Assembly: GCA_041656295.1 (NCBI GenBank)
Contig: JBBADV010000010.1
Location: 46,034 to 110,033, forward strand
Direction: 5' to 3'
Source: Kiritimatiellales bacterium
GTDB taxonomy: Bacteria; Verrucomicrobiota; Kiritimatiellia; Kiritimatiellales; Tichowtungiaceae
DNA length: 64,000 bases
The notes beneath the pieces were generated by a model that was given only the letters and a program-made list of their open reading frames with translations, was not told the origin of the DNA and did not search any database. The first letter of the stretch is position 1; every line of letters begins with the position of its first letter. Made by a program: the position numbers and the translations under genes. Shown here one piece after another: positions 28,878-37,744 of this stretch.

Positions 28878-30560
28878 TCATTCATGAATTTTATCTTGGT
28901 TTTTATTTTCCAACAGTTCTGCCGCATGACGAAGTGTAACGTTGGTTGAATCTTTGCCGCCGAGCATACGGGCCACCTCTTCAGTGCGGGCATCACCGGT
29001 AAGCCGGGATATTTTTGTAAAGGTGCGTCCGGCGCAAACCTGTTTTGAAACGGCAAAGTGGACTTTGCCGCAAACCGCAACCTGCGGCAAATGAGTGATG
29101 GCGATGAGTTGATGCGTTGTCCCGACTTGCGCCAGTTTATCTCCAACGGCATTGGCAATTTCTCCGCCGACGTTGGCATCGATTTCATCAAAAACGAGCA
29201 GCGGAATCCTGTCGTGTTTTGCCAGCACCGCTTTCACCGCGAGCATGACGCGTGAAATTTCGCCGCTGGATGCAATCGCGCGCAGCGGGCGCATCGCTTC
29301 GCCGGCGTTCGGTGCGAAGCCGAATTCAATTGTATCCATGCCGGATGCCGCCGGTTCGGCATCAGCAAGCTGAACTTCAAACTGTCCGTGTTCAAAGCCG
29401 AGATCGCGCAGCTCGCCGGTGATTGCAGCGGCAAGTTGAGCGGCGACAGCAGTGCGTTTTTTACGCAGGGCCATTCCGGCGCATTTGGTTTCGTTGAGTG
29501 CGCCGGCGCACTCGTTTTCAATCGCCGCGCGCTGTTCGTCCCGGCTGGTCCAATCCGTCAGCTTTTCTTTCCAGCCGGCGAGCTGTTCGAGAATTCCGGC
29601 AACATCCGGTGCATATTTGCGTTTTAAACTGCGATAGAGAGCGAGGCGTTCATTCAAAAATTGCAGGCGCTCCGGTCCGGCTTCAATATCTTCCACTGCA
29701 CTTTGAATGACGCCGGAAATTTCCTGCACGGTGCGCACGGCGCTTTCGAGTTCTTCCGCCCACGTTGCGGCGTCGGGCAGATATTTGGCGAGCTGTACGC
29801 AGGCTTTGCGCGCGGCGGAGAGTCCCTCAAATGCGGAATATTCCGCTTCGGTTAAGCCGGCAACGGCGGTCTGCGCGAGTTCCAGAATATTCTGCGCATT
29901 GGCGCTTTGTTCGTGTTCCTGCGCAACGCTCTGTTCGTCGTCTTCAGAAATTTTTGCATCTTCGACCTCTTTGATTTTCCAGGCGAGCAGATCGATCTGT
30001 TCCTGAATTCCGGCGTTATCGGCGGTAGACAGTCCCGCGAGCCGCCGGTTGAGCAATTGAAACGCTGCATATTTTTCGCGATAGGCGGCACACTCGTTTT
30101 CGAGTTTGCCGAAGGCGTCGAGGATATCCATTTGGGCGTCGGTGCGCAGCAGCGACTGATGATCGTACGGACCGTGCATGTCCACGAGAGAGTCGCCGAG
30201 AGCCTTGAGAACCGGCAGCGTTACCGGCGAGTCGTTGACGAGATTTTTTGATCCGTTATCGGTGATTGTGCGCCGGATAATCAAGATGCCGGCATCGCAT
30301 GGCGGCAGTCCGTACCCGGCAAGCGTAAAGTTCACATCCGCCGGATCGGCGAGTTCAAACACCGCTTCAATACTGCACGCGGTTTCACCGGTGCGGATCA
30401 TACTTTTGTCGGCGCGTTCACCGATCAGCAGGCGCAGTGCACCGATCAGCAGTGATTTTCCGGCGCCGGTTTCGCCGGTAATGACATTCAGTCCGTTTTC
30501 AAAATCGACTGCAACGCTGTCAACCAGCGCAAGATTACGGATGTTCAAACGGCTAAGCAT
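28878..30560 (-). CDS. recN: DNA repair protein RecN
   Basis: A 560-residue SMC-like ATPase for double-strand break repair. The start MLSRLNIRNLALVDSVAVDF and Walker A in ITGETGAGKSLLIGAL (near residues 29-44) are typical. The middle is a coiled coil with frequent Glu, Ala and Leu (about 150-380). The C-terminal head has the signature block ASSGEISRVMLAVKAVLA and Walker B in PLLVFDEIDANVGG, then ITHLPQVAVCGKVHF. Length agrees with the family (about 555). It is a single gene; the next leftward gene is the beta-flower protein. Confidence 0.95.
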   Translation of the reverse strand: MLSRLNIRNLALVDSVAVDFENGLNVITGETGAGKSLLIGALRLLIGERADKSMIRTGETACSIEAVFELADPADVNFTLAGYGLPPCDAGILIIRRTITDNGSKNLVNDSPVTLPVLKALGDSLVDMHGPYDHQSLLRTDAQMDILDAFGKLENECAAYREKYAAFQLLNRRLAGLSTADNAGIQEQIDLLAWKIKEVEDAKISEDDEQSVAQEHEQSANAQNILELAQTAVAGLTEAEYSAFEGLSAARKACVQLAKYLPDAATWAEELESAVRTVQEISGVIQSAVEDIEAGPERLQFLNERLALYRSLKRKYAPDVAGILEQLAGWKEKLTDWTSRDEQRAAIENECAGALNETKCAGMALRKKRTAVAAQLAAAITGELRDLGFEHGQFEVQLADAEPAASGMDTIEFGFAPNAGEAMRPLRAIASSGEISRVMLAVKAVLAKHDRIPLLVFDEIDANVGGEIANAVGDKLAQVGTTHQLIAITHLPQVAVCGKVHFAVSKQVCAGRTFTKISRLTGDARTEEVARMLGGKDSTNVTLRHAAELLENKNQDKIHE

Positions 30561-30642
30561 GTTGCCGGATATTTCCAGTTTCCGGCGCGGCTCGCAAGTG
30601 GGAAGCGGTGCAAATGAAAATTAAAACAAATACAGATTGCAG

Positions 30643-30822
30643 TTACCGGGAGGTTAATTCGCGGATAATGTGCCGCGCGAGATGTTCGTTGATTTCACGG
30701 TGGCGTGGCACTGGTTGACAGATTCCGGTTTTAGAATTGCAATACCAGTCATGCTTCCCGCCGTGCCGCAATAAATTGCATCCGGCTTTCTCTAGCTTTT
30801 TGATGAGTTCGCGTCGTTTCAT
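30643..30822 (-). CDS. hicA: HicA-type mRNA interferase toxin
   Basis: A 59-residue frame starts with the ATG at 30822 and ends with the TAA at 30643-30645. It reads MKRRELIKKLEKAGCNLLRH, then GGKHDWYCN and PVPRHREINEHLARHIIREL. The GGKH histidine and the PVPRH segment are the marks of HicA, a small double-stranded-RNA-binding-fold ribonuclease that cleaves mRNA. Its ATG overlaps the hicB stop (ATGA), so the two are translationally coupled. The gene is very short but matches the family over its whole length. Confidence 0.88.
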   Translation of the reverse strand: MKRRELIKKLEKAGCNLLRHGGKHDWYCNSKTGICQPVPRHREINEHLARHIIRELTSR

Positions 30823-31010
30823 GCAATCTGAAGTTTGCCGACGCGACGCGGCGATGGGATGGATCCGGAATCCAAATCGTGATAAATGTCACGCAGATTT
30901 TCTTTCAACTCATTAAGAGTTTTTCCTTGAGTCATATAAGACGGAAATTCTTCAAGATATCCAAGCCATACGGCATTTTCCTGCCAATAAATATAGTTCT
31001 GACTTTTCAT
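30819..31010 (-). CDS. hicB: HicB-type antitoxin (short form)
   Basis: A 63-residue protein with the HicB N-terminal fold: YIYWQENAVWLGYLEEFPSY, then TQGKTLNELKENLRDIYHDL. It lacks a visible C-terminal DNA-binding segment, so autoregulation may depend on another factor. It precedes hicA with an ATGA overlap, the reverse of the more common toxin-first order. It should block the HicA toxin by binding it. The pair lies between recN and cstA and is transcribed leftwards. Confidence 0.82.
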   Translation of the reverse strand: MKSQNYIYWQENAVWLGYLEEFPSYMTQGKTLNELKENLRDIYHDLDSGSIPSPRRVGKLQIA

Positions 31011-31162
31011 GCGGAAAAGATATCTCTTTATTCATGGCAATACAACGCTGATTTTTTGGTCGCACCGTGCTAATCAATCTAAAATCTGTAATATCTCTTC
31101 CGCTCTTGCCTCATCGCCGGAAATGCCGTTATTGTCAGCACCGGTTTGTCGGAGGGATGTTT

Positions 31163-32899
31163 ATGCTGTTCGCTGTATTTTTTTCAGGCTGCATTCTGTT
31201 TGCGCTGGCGTACCGTTTTTACGGCCGGTTTCTATCGAAAGAAATGGATCTGGATGACGGCCGTCCGACGCCGGCGAATACAATGCGCGATGGTGTCGAT
31301 TATGTTGCATCGCCTGACCCAGTGCTGTTCGGTCATCATTTCAGTACCATCGCCGGCGCCGGACCGATTCTCGGTCCGATTATTGCGGCGCTCGCTTTCG
31401 GCTGGGTTCCGGCGGTACTGTGGATCGTCATCGGCACCATTCTGATCGGCGGCGTACATGATTTTTCAGTGATGGTTGCGAGCATCCGTAATTGCGGGCG
31501 GTCGATCGGTCGCATCGGTCGCGATTTTCTCAGTCCGACAGCCTATTATCTTCTTTTGCTCTTTATTCTGCTGACGCTTATTTATGTGATCATCGTTTTT
31601 ATGGATATCACGGCGGACACCTTCATTCCGTCTGCCGGTGCGGTTGCCGCCGGCGGCGAGCAGCTTGTGCACGAAATGCAGCAGGGCGGGGCGGTGGCTT
31701 CGGCATCCGTTATTTATGTTGCACTGGCGGTATTGTTCGGGCTGTGTATTTATAAACTGAAGCTTTCTGTAAAACTTGGATCCTTGATTTTTGTTCCGCT
31801 CGTATTTGCCGGATTATGGTTCGGCAGTATATTCCCCCTGACGGCGGATTTGATTCCGGCAGTCGCCGGATCGGTAAAAAATTTCTGGTCTATCATGCTC
31901 TGCATTTACTGTCTGTTCGCCGCAATGCTGCCGGTCTGGGTTCTGCTTCAGCCGCGCGACTATCTCGCATCGTTTCTACTGTACGCCTGCTTAACCGGCG
32001 GTGTTGCCGGACTGGTCGCCGCCGGAATTTCCGGCAATGCCGCTTTAAATTATCCGGCGTTTATCACGCTTTACGATGCCAACCTCGGCTGGATTTTTCC
32101 GGCGCTTTTCATTACCATCGCCTGCGGCGCGGTCAGCGGATTCCATTCCATTGTCGCATCCGGTACCTCGGCCAAACAGCTTAGCAAAGAACGCAGTGCT
32201 CTGCGCATCGGCTACGGTTCTATGCTCGTCGAAAGCGTCCTCGCGCTGCTCGCTGTTGCTACCGTCATGATCATCGCCGGCAGCGCACCGGCAGGTGAAA
32301 CACCGGTGGTCACATTCGGTAAAGGGCTCGGGATATTCGGCGAAACGCTTGGAGTTCCGGCAGCATTCACACGCACGTTTGCTATGCTCGCTGTCAGCAC
32401 ATTTTTGTTAACCACACTTGATTCCTGCACGCGTCTCGCTCGCTTCCTGTTTGAAGAAATGACCGGTATCGGCAACAGCGTATTTAAACGCTTTATCTCC
32501 ACCGTTACCGTACTGATTCTGCCGGTCATCATGATTTTTCAGAAATTCCCCGGTCCGGATGGAACTTCGATTCCGGCGTGGCAGGCGATCTGGCCGGTAT
32601 TCGGCGCATGCAATCAACTGCTTGCTGCACTTGCGCTGCTCATCGTCTATCTCTGGCTGCGCCATTCCGGCAAACGCGCTGTCTATATTCTGCTGCCCAT
32701 GATCTTTATGTTCATCACCACACTCACCGCACTCCTCCAAATGGCATGGAAAAATCTGATGGTGAAAGATGCCGGCGGTTTTGATGTTCGCTGGATCAGC
32801 GGCGGCGTCAGTCTGCTGCTCGCCGTTATCGCGATGATCGTACTCATTGACAGCGCACGCATGTATAAAAAACCGGCGCAGAATTCGCTCTCTTCATAG
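31163..32899 (+). CDS. cstA: Carbon starvation protein CstA family transporter
   Basis: A roughly 578-residue multi-pass membrane protein (over a dozen hydrophobic helices) of the CstA family, associated with peptide or pyruvate uptake during carbon limitation. Diagnostic stretches are DGVDYVASPDPVLFGHHFS, IAGAGPILGPIIAALAFGW and GGVHDFSVMVASIRNCGRSI. Further ones are AISGNAALNYPAF-like loops and SGFHSIVASGTSAKQL. I place the start at the ATG at 31163 because GGAGGG lies six bases upstream; earlier in-frame starts give an unlikely basic leader. It is shorter than the 700-residue E. coli CstA, as in many other phyla. Confidence 0.9.
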   Translation: MLFAVFFSGCILFALAYRFYGRFLSKEMDLDDGRPTPANTMRDGVDYVASPDPVLFGHHFSTIAGAGPILGPIIAALAFGWVPAVLWIVIGTILIGGVHDFSVMVASIRNCGRSIGRIGRDFLSPTAYYLLLLFILLTLIYVIIVFMDITADTFIPSAGAVAAGGEQLVHEMQQGGAVASASVIYVALAVLFGLCIYKLKLSVKLGSLIFVPLVFAGLWFGSIFPLTADLIPAVAGSVKNFWSIMLCIYCLFAAMLPVWVLLQPRDYLASFLLYACLTGGVAGLVAAGISGNAALNYPAFITLYDANLGWIFPALFITIACGAVSGFHSIVASGTSAKQLSKERSALRIGYGSMLVESVLALLAVATVMIIAGSAPAGETPVVTFGKGLGIFGETLGVPAAFTRTFAMLAVSTFLLTTLDSCTRLARFLFEEMTGIGNSVFKRFISTVTVLILPVIMIFQKFPGPDGTSIPAWQAIWPVFGACNQLLAALALLIVYLWLRHSGKRAVYILLPMIFMFITTLTALLQMAWKNLMVKDAGGFDVRWISGGVSLLLAVIAMIVLIDSARMYKKPAQNSLSS

Positions 32900-32921
32900 A
32901 GCAGGGGAGCGGCATTGTATT

Positions 32922-33857
32922 TTACAACGAAAAATCAACGATAAGCGGAAAATGATCGGAACCGGCCGGCAGACCGATTTGCCGCGTTTGAATTTTTATT
33001 TCCGGCGAATGCAACGCATGATCGAGCGGGATTTTGATAAATGGCACCGGCGCCGGCCAGGTCGGTTGAAATCCGAAACCCCGCATACTGTTTTTCAGTC
33101 CGCCGGTTTTCAGCAGATTTGAAAAGTGCGGTGACCACGGCGTGATATTTAAATCGCCGATCAGTAATACCGGCGTCTTCTGTGCCGCCGCCAGATGCGC
33201 GAGTTGAACCAACAGCCAATCGCGCAACACCGATAATTTTGCTCCCAGCGGCGGCGGCAGGTGCGTTCCGATTACAGCAACTTCACCGCGCGGCAAATGT
33301 ATGTTTGCAACAACTGTTGGAATCCCGGCGTTGCCGGAATAAATAATTTTTTCATGTGAAAGCGGATATTTGCTGAGCAGTAAAATTCCCAGAAATCCGC
33401 TCTGCGGCTCGCCGATCCGGTAACTAAACTGTGCATTCAGCCGGGCATTTTTTTCATTTTGATCCGGCGTGACTTCCAGCAAAAGGAGGATATCCGGAGC
33501 GGCAGCCGTCACAGTTTCTAAAACAGCTTCTGCACTGCCGTTTGAGGCGTTTAGATTTATGAGCATGGCACGCGCAACCGGCGTGTTCACCGGCGCCGGT
33601 TTCCCGAAATAATATGGCAGCACAAATGCGTAGTTTAAACATGCAACAGCAATCGCGATGACTGCTGCGCGATATTTCCGCTGCCACAGCGTGATGAGAA
33701 TGACTGCCAAACAGAGTTGAAAATACTGTACACGGAAATGAGAGAACAGATCAAGCAGCCAGGACCGTGCGCCGAAAAATCCGAACACTGTGGCCAGGGT
33801 AATGCTGATTAACATCAGCACGCAGATTTTATAAATCCATTCTGACAGCTTTTTCAT
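32922..33857 (-). CDS. Membrane-anchored endonuclease/exonuclease/phosphatase-fold protein
   Basis: The 311-residue protein begins with three hydrophobic helices (about residues 10-30, 38-58 and 62-85). A catalytic domain of the endonuclease/exonuclease/phosphatase superfamily follows. The visible active-site pieces are LLLEVTP (metal-binding Glu), AVIGTHLPPP (His), LLIGDLNITPWSP (Asp/Asn pair) and the final GSDHFPLIV (Asp-His). The arrangement resembles E. coli YafD. The substrate, nucleic acid or phosphoester, cannot be told. It begins only three bases after recD2 ends and may be co-transcribed with it. Confidence 0.85.
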   Translation of the reverse strand: MKKLSEWIYKICVLMLISITLATVFGFFGARSWLLDLFSHFRVQYFQLCLAVILITLWQRKYRAAVIAIAVACLNYAFVLPYYFGKPAPVNTPVARAMLINLNASNGSAEAVLETVTAAAPDILLLLEVTPDQNEKNARLNAQFSYRIGEPQSGFLGILLLSKYPLSHEKIIYSGNAGIPTVVANIHLPRGEVAVIGTHLPPPLGAKLSVLRDWLLVQLAHLAAAQKTPVLLIGDLNITPWSPHFSNLLKTGGLKNSMRGFGFQPTWPAPVPFIKIPLDHALHSPEIKIQTRQIGLPAGSDHFPLIVDFSL

Positions 33858-33860
33858 AAC

Positions 33861-36047
33861 TTATTTTTGACTTTGCAGCCGTTCTTTCAAAGTCGTTACG
33901 CGCTCGCGGGAATCGGCGCGGCTGACAGCGAGTCCCAGTGCCTGTTTGGTTCCAACCAGCACTGCAAATTTTTTTGCACGCGTTACAGCAGTATACAGCA
34001 GGCTGCGCTGCAGCATAATAAAATGCTGCGTATGCACCGGAATAATCACACACGGATATTCGCTGCCCTGCGATTTATGAATTGTAATTGCATATGCATG
34101 CACGAGCTCGTCGAGCTCACGGAACTCATATTTCACACGCCGCCCATCGACATCCACCACAATTTCACGCTGTTCGGGATCGATGGCTGCGATACGTCCG
34201 AGATCGCCGTTAAACACATCTTTGTCGTAATTATTTTCCGTCTGCATCACACGGTCGCCGGTGCGGAAAATGATGCCGAAACGCTCTACCTCATCGCCGC
34301 AGGGATTCAGCAATGCCTGCATCAGCTGATTTAAATTGCGTGCACCGAGTTCGCCTTTCTGCATCGGCGTAAGAATTTGAATGTCGTTCAGTGGATTAAA
34401 TCCAAACCGTTTCGGAATCACCTCTTTAATCATGTGACTGATTACACCGAGCGCTTTTTTCGGAGCCTCGACGCCAATAAAATAAAGATCGGATGACTTA
34501 TCTCCCTCCTCAGGAAATTCCGGCAGTCTGCCTTTATTAATATGATGCGCACCGGTGACAATCCGGCTTTCGGAAGCCTGCCGGAAAATTTCCGTCAGCT
34601 CAACCACCGGCACGGTGCGCGACGCAATCATATCACGCAGCACCCGGCCGGGGCCGACGGACGGAAGCTGATCTGCATCGCCGACAAAAATCACCGCGGC
34701 ACGTTGCGGAATTGCCTGCAGCAGTTGATGCGCCAGTATTTGATCAATCATACTCGATTCATCGATGACAAACACATCACCTTCCAGCGGATTTTCTTCG
34801 TTAAACCGAAAACTACCGGTGCCGGGATTAAACTGCAGCAGCCGGTGAATGGTTTTAGCTTCAAGTCCGGTGGTTTCGCTCAGCCGTTTTGCGGCGCGTC
34901 CGGTCGGTGCGCATAGTGCAATGTGCAGTTTCTTCGCACGCAGAATTTGAATGATTGAATTGACGAGCGTGGTTTTGCCGACGCCGGGCCCGCCGGTAAT
35001 CACCATGACTTTTGCCTGCAGAGCAAGTTTCAGAGCGGTGATTTGATTTTCCGACAGATCAATTTTATTTTTCTGCTGCACCCACGCAAGTGCCTTTTCG
35101 AAATCTATCGGCGGGAATGGATGCCTGCCGTAATTCAGTTCAATCAGTTTTTTTGAAAAATTCCATTCGGCAAAATAGAGTTTCGGCAGATAAATCAGTG
35201 TGCGTCCTTCGCGGTCTTCACTTTCGATTAACCGTTTTTCTTCAATCAGTTTTTGCATTGATTCACCGACGCGCTCCGGCGGAATGTCCAGAATCCCCAC
35301 TGTCTCCGCCTGCAGGTCGCCGCGCGGGTATGCACAGTGTCCGCGTGTGGTGAGTTCCCGCAGCACATATTCAATTCCGGCGCGCGCGCGCAAATCAGAA
35401 TCTTTGGCGATGCCAAGTTTTTGCGCGATGCCGTCGGCAATCAGAAACCCGATACCGCGAATGTCGCGTGCCAGGCAGTAGGGGTCGCGCTGGATGATTT
35501 CAATCGCGCGCTCACCGTAGGTTTTTTGAATCCGGAATGCGCGCGCAGTGCTGACTCCGTGGCTGAACAGAAAGCTCATGATTTCACGAATGCCTTTCTG
35601 TTCCGCCCACGCCGCACGAATAGCGGCACGCCGTCCCGGCCCGATGCCTTCTACTTTCAGCAGCTTCGCCGACGAATGTTCAATGACATGAAACACATCC
35701 CGGCCGAATGCGTTTACCAGTCGGTCGGCATATTCTTTGCCGATACCGCGAATCATGCCCGACGCAAGAAACTTTTTAATGCCTTCCACCGTATCCGGCT
35801 GTGACGTACGCATCGTTTCTGCTTTAAACTGCCGGCCGTATTGTTTATCAGTAATCCATTCCCCGTCTGCCGCCAGCCATTCGCCGGGATTCGCCGCTGA
35901 AATTGTACCGACCACTGTGACGAGATCTTTGTGTCCGCGGACTTTTACGCGCAAAACAGAATAACCGTTTTCTTCATTAGTGAAAACGACGCGCTCAATC
36001 TGTCCGTCGAGCCGTTTTTCATCATTCTGCCGTTGCTTCCCTGCCAT
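33861..36047 (-). CDS. recD2: RecD2-type 5'-3' DNA helicase
   Basis: A 728-residue helicase of the RecD2 class, which works outside a RecBCD complex. An N-terminal OB-like region (about residues 10-85) is followed by tandem helix-hairpin-helix segments (GIGKEYADRLVNAFG, EGIGPGRRAAIRAAW, GIGFLIADGIAQKLG). Then come the superfamily 1 motor with Walker A GGPGVGKTTLVNSI (near 352), DESSMIDQ (motif II), GDADQLPSVGPG (motif III) and AITIHKSQGSEYP near the end. No recB or recC neighbour is present, which agrees with RecD2. Confidence 0.94.
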   Translation of the reverse strand: MAGKQRQNDEKRLDGQIERVVFTNEENGYSVLRVKVRGHKDLVTVVGTISAANPGEWLAADGEWITDKQYGRQFKAETMRTSQPDTVEGIKKFLASGMIRGIGKEYADRLVNAFGRDVFHVIEHSSAKLLKVEGIGPGRRAAIRAAWAEQKGIREIMSFLFSHGVSTARAFRIQKTYGERAIEIIQRDPYCLARDIRGIGFLIADGIAQKLGIAKDSDLRARAGIEYVLRELTTRGHCAYPRGDLQAETVGILDIPPERVGESMQKLIEEKRLIESEDREGRTLIYLPKLYFAEWNFSKKLIELNYGRHPFPPIDFEKALAWVQQKNKIDLSENQITALKLALQAKVMVITGGPGVGKTTLVNSIIQILRAKKLHIALCAPTGRAAKRLSETTGLEAKTIHRLLQFNPGTGSFRFNEENPLEGDVFVIDESSMIDQILAHQLLQAIPQRAAVIFVGDADQLPSVGPGRVLRDMIASRTVPVVELTEIFRQASESRIVTGAHHINKGRLPEFPEEGDKSSDLYFIGVEAPKKALGVISHMIKEVIPKRFGFNPLNDIQILTPMQKGELGARNLNQLMQALLNPCGDEVERFGIIFRTGDRVMQTENNYDKDVFNGDLGRIAAIDPEQREIVVDVDGRRVKYEFRELDELVHAYAITIHKSQGSEYPCVIIPVHTQHFIMLQRSLLYTAVTRAKKFAVLVGTKQALGLAVSRADSRERVTTLKERLQSQK

Positions 36048-36484
36048 AATTAATTAAACGCAGATTTTTCCGCGGAAAGACATAAAAATAAAATGCCGTA
36101 TTACAAGGGCAAGGACAAGAAAACCGGAATGCAGTGAAAAATCCCCTTAGATTTCGCAGATGAACACAGATGTTTAACAAACTTCGCGATCTTAGCCGGT
36201 TACCTGTAGAACTTTTTAAACAAAACGATCGCGAAGTACGCTGGAGCATTTTAAATTAATGTATAGCCGCAAAAACGCGCAAAAATCGCAAAATAATTAT
36301 GGGCCGAATGATTGATAAACCACGCATGAACACGAATGCAGTGCTTCATTGCCTCTTTGTAAAAAATCCGTGTATCCGGTGTATTTGCCGTTTTCACTGC
36401 CCGCCTTTGGCGAGCCTTTGCCGCTTTCGCTGCTTTTTTTCAGAAAGCCACTCTTCGAATCCAGCCTGTTCGCGCATGCATCGT

Positions 36485-36538
36485 TGTGGGGCAGACATTC
36501 TTGTCTGCCCTGCGCAGGCAGGAATGCCTGCGCCACAT
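36485..36538. repeat. Dispersed palindromic element, copy A
   Basis: It reads TGTGGGGCAGACATTCTTGT outward into a mirror half ending CAGGAATGCCTGCGCCACAT. Each half is itself a small palindrome (GCAGACA/TGTCTGC-like and GCAGGCA/TGCCTGC), and the halves are inverted relative to each other. The copy at 42397-42450, inside a glycosyltransferase gene, is close to 90 percent identical by eye. Confidence 0.8.
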
Positions 36539-36640
36539 TTGCCGCTCCGCCGTGGACAGGCAAGCAACTGTGTTTTTTGTGGCTATAATTTTTCTCAATA
36601 CGCTCTAAGAATTTGACCGCGGATTAAACTGAAACAGTCT

Positions 36641-36663
36641 GCGGTCGCCGAGGCCGGCGACCC
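36641..36663. repeat. REP-like hairpin
   Basis: GGTCGCCG (36643-36650) and CGGCGACC (36655-36662) form a perfect eight-base-pair stem around AGGC. It lies about 35 bases beyond the stop of the SH3-domain gene. It lacks a T run on the gene's own strand, so it is listed as a repeat and not as a terminator. Confidence 0.55.
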
Positions 36664-36697
36664 TCCATTTGTATCTGCGTGAATCTGCGGATTAAAC

Positions 36698-37744
36698 TTA
36701 CTGCTCAAAGGTTTCGTTGCTCTCAAGCAGCTTATTCAGAATCTGAATCTTGGACGGAACAATCACCGGACGGATTACGCCCTCTGCCCAATAAATCTTT
36801 CCGCTCAGCATGACCGGCAGTTCAGAATAGGTTTTTAACTGTTTCACGTTGCCGCGCACATAACAGATCAGTTTCACAGTCTGTTCGCACCCCGGCTGAA
36901 CAAGTTTATAGAGCAAGTCGCTTTCCGGCAGAAGAATTCCTGAATAGCTGCTCGCGATGCCCTGTTCTTTCGTCGTGTCCGCTTTCAGGCGAAGCGGAAC
37001 CTTTTGCTCCATCGCGGCGATAATTTCTTCCACTACAGGTTCGTCAACCGGTGCTGTTACACCGCCGGAAGCAACGGGACAACCTGCTTTTTTTGAACAG
37101 GTCTCTTCACCAACACACTCTTCCGCCGGTTTTGCATCGCATGGTGCTTTCACCGGACAGGTTTCAGACTGCTTGCAGACTTCTGCCGGCGGCTCACAGG
37201 TTTCTTGGGCCGGCCGTTCTGCCGCAGCAACTGCCGTCACTGTTTCTTCAACAATAGCCGGTTCTTCAATTTCCACCGCAGCTTCCGCCGGTTCAACCGG
37301 TTCCGCCGGTGCCGTAATTTTAACATCTGTGTAACGGCGGCTGATCCAGACAGTTGCTTCCTGAACCGGTGCAATTTTCATCCACTCTGCAGTTGTTCCG
37401 CGTACCGCAACAGCCTGTCCCTTTTCCAGTACACCGACAATGCTGTGATTCAAACTCGGTCCGGAGCGGACGTTCAGGCGTGATGGAAGCACTTCGCTGT
37501 TTTCAAGAAACTCACGACTTACCCACAGATCGACACTGTCCGGCGGCACCACGCCAACCCACTCGGGATTGCCGTTATCTTTCAATATAAACTCATCGCC
37601 CTGCAGTGCGCGTTCCAGCAGCACTGCATTCGCATCCGGTTCAGCGCGCAGGCTTACGCGGTCAGCGGTAACTGTTACTGTTCCCTCATCCTGTGCCAGC
37701 AGCACGCCGGCGATCATGGTAAGTCCGATCAGAATTTTTTTCAT
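36698..37744 (-). CDS. Secreted protein with two bacterial SH3 domains
   Basis: The 348-residue protein has a signal peptide (residues 1-17, ending LLAQDE). Two SH3b domains follow, about 20-80 (VTADRVSLRAEPDANAVLLE) and 85-140 (LNVRSGPSLNHSIVGVLEKG). A spacer (about 140-240) is rich in Ala, Glu and Pro with many cysteines (ETCEPPAEVCKQSETCPVK region), and a C-terminal globular part of about 110 residues is not recognised. SH3b domains usually bind peptidoglycan. Its start overlaps the tatD stop by four bases, so the two are coupled. The clustered cysteines in an exported protein are unusual. Confidence 0.8.
   Translation of the reverse strand: MKKILIGLTMIAGVLLAQDEGTVTVTADRVSLRAEPDANAVLLERALQGDEFILKDNGNPEWVGVVPPDSVDLWVSREFLENSEVLPSRLNVRSGPSLNHSIVGVLEKGQAVAVRGTTAEWMKIAPVQEATVWISRRYTDVKITAPAEPVEPAEAAVEIEEPAIVEETVTAVAAAERPAQETCEPPAEVCKQSETCPVKAPCDAKPAEECVGEETCSKKAGCPVASGGVTAPVDEPVVEEIIAAMEQKVPLRLKADTTKEQGIASSYSGILLPESDLLYKLVQPGCEQTVKLICYVRGNVKQLKTYSELPVMLSGKIYWAEGVIRPVIVPSKIQILNKLLESNETFEQ

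Larger units (their letters stand above)
36048..36697. other. 650-base repeat-rich intergenic region
   Basis: No gene is supported. It holds a roughly 54-base palindromic element at 36485-36538, a GGTCGCCG/CGGCGACC hairpin at 36643-36662, the motif AAAGCCACTCTTCGA at 36444-36458 that recurs at 61405-61419, and GAGCATTTTAAATT at about 36245-36258 that recurs with small changes in three other intergenic places. This looks like a landing area for small dispersed repeats. Confidence 0.6.

Noticed and set aside
36485..36538. Possible CRISPR repeat because of the repeated palindromes
   Set aside because: There are only single isolated copies, no regular spacers and no cas genes in the window.
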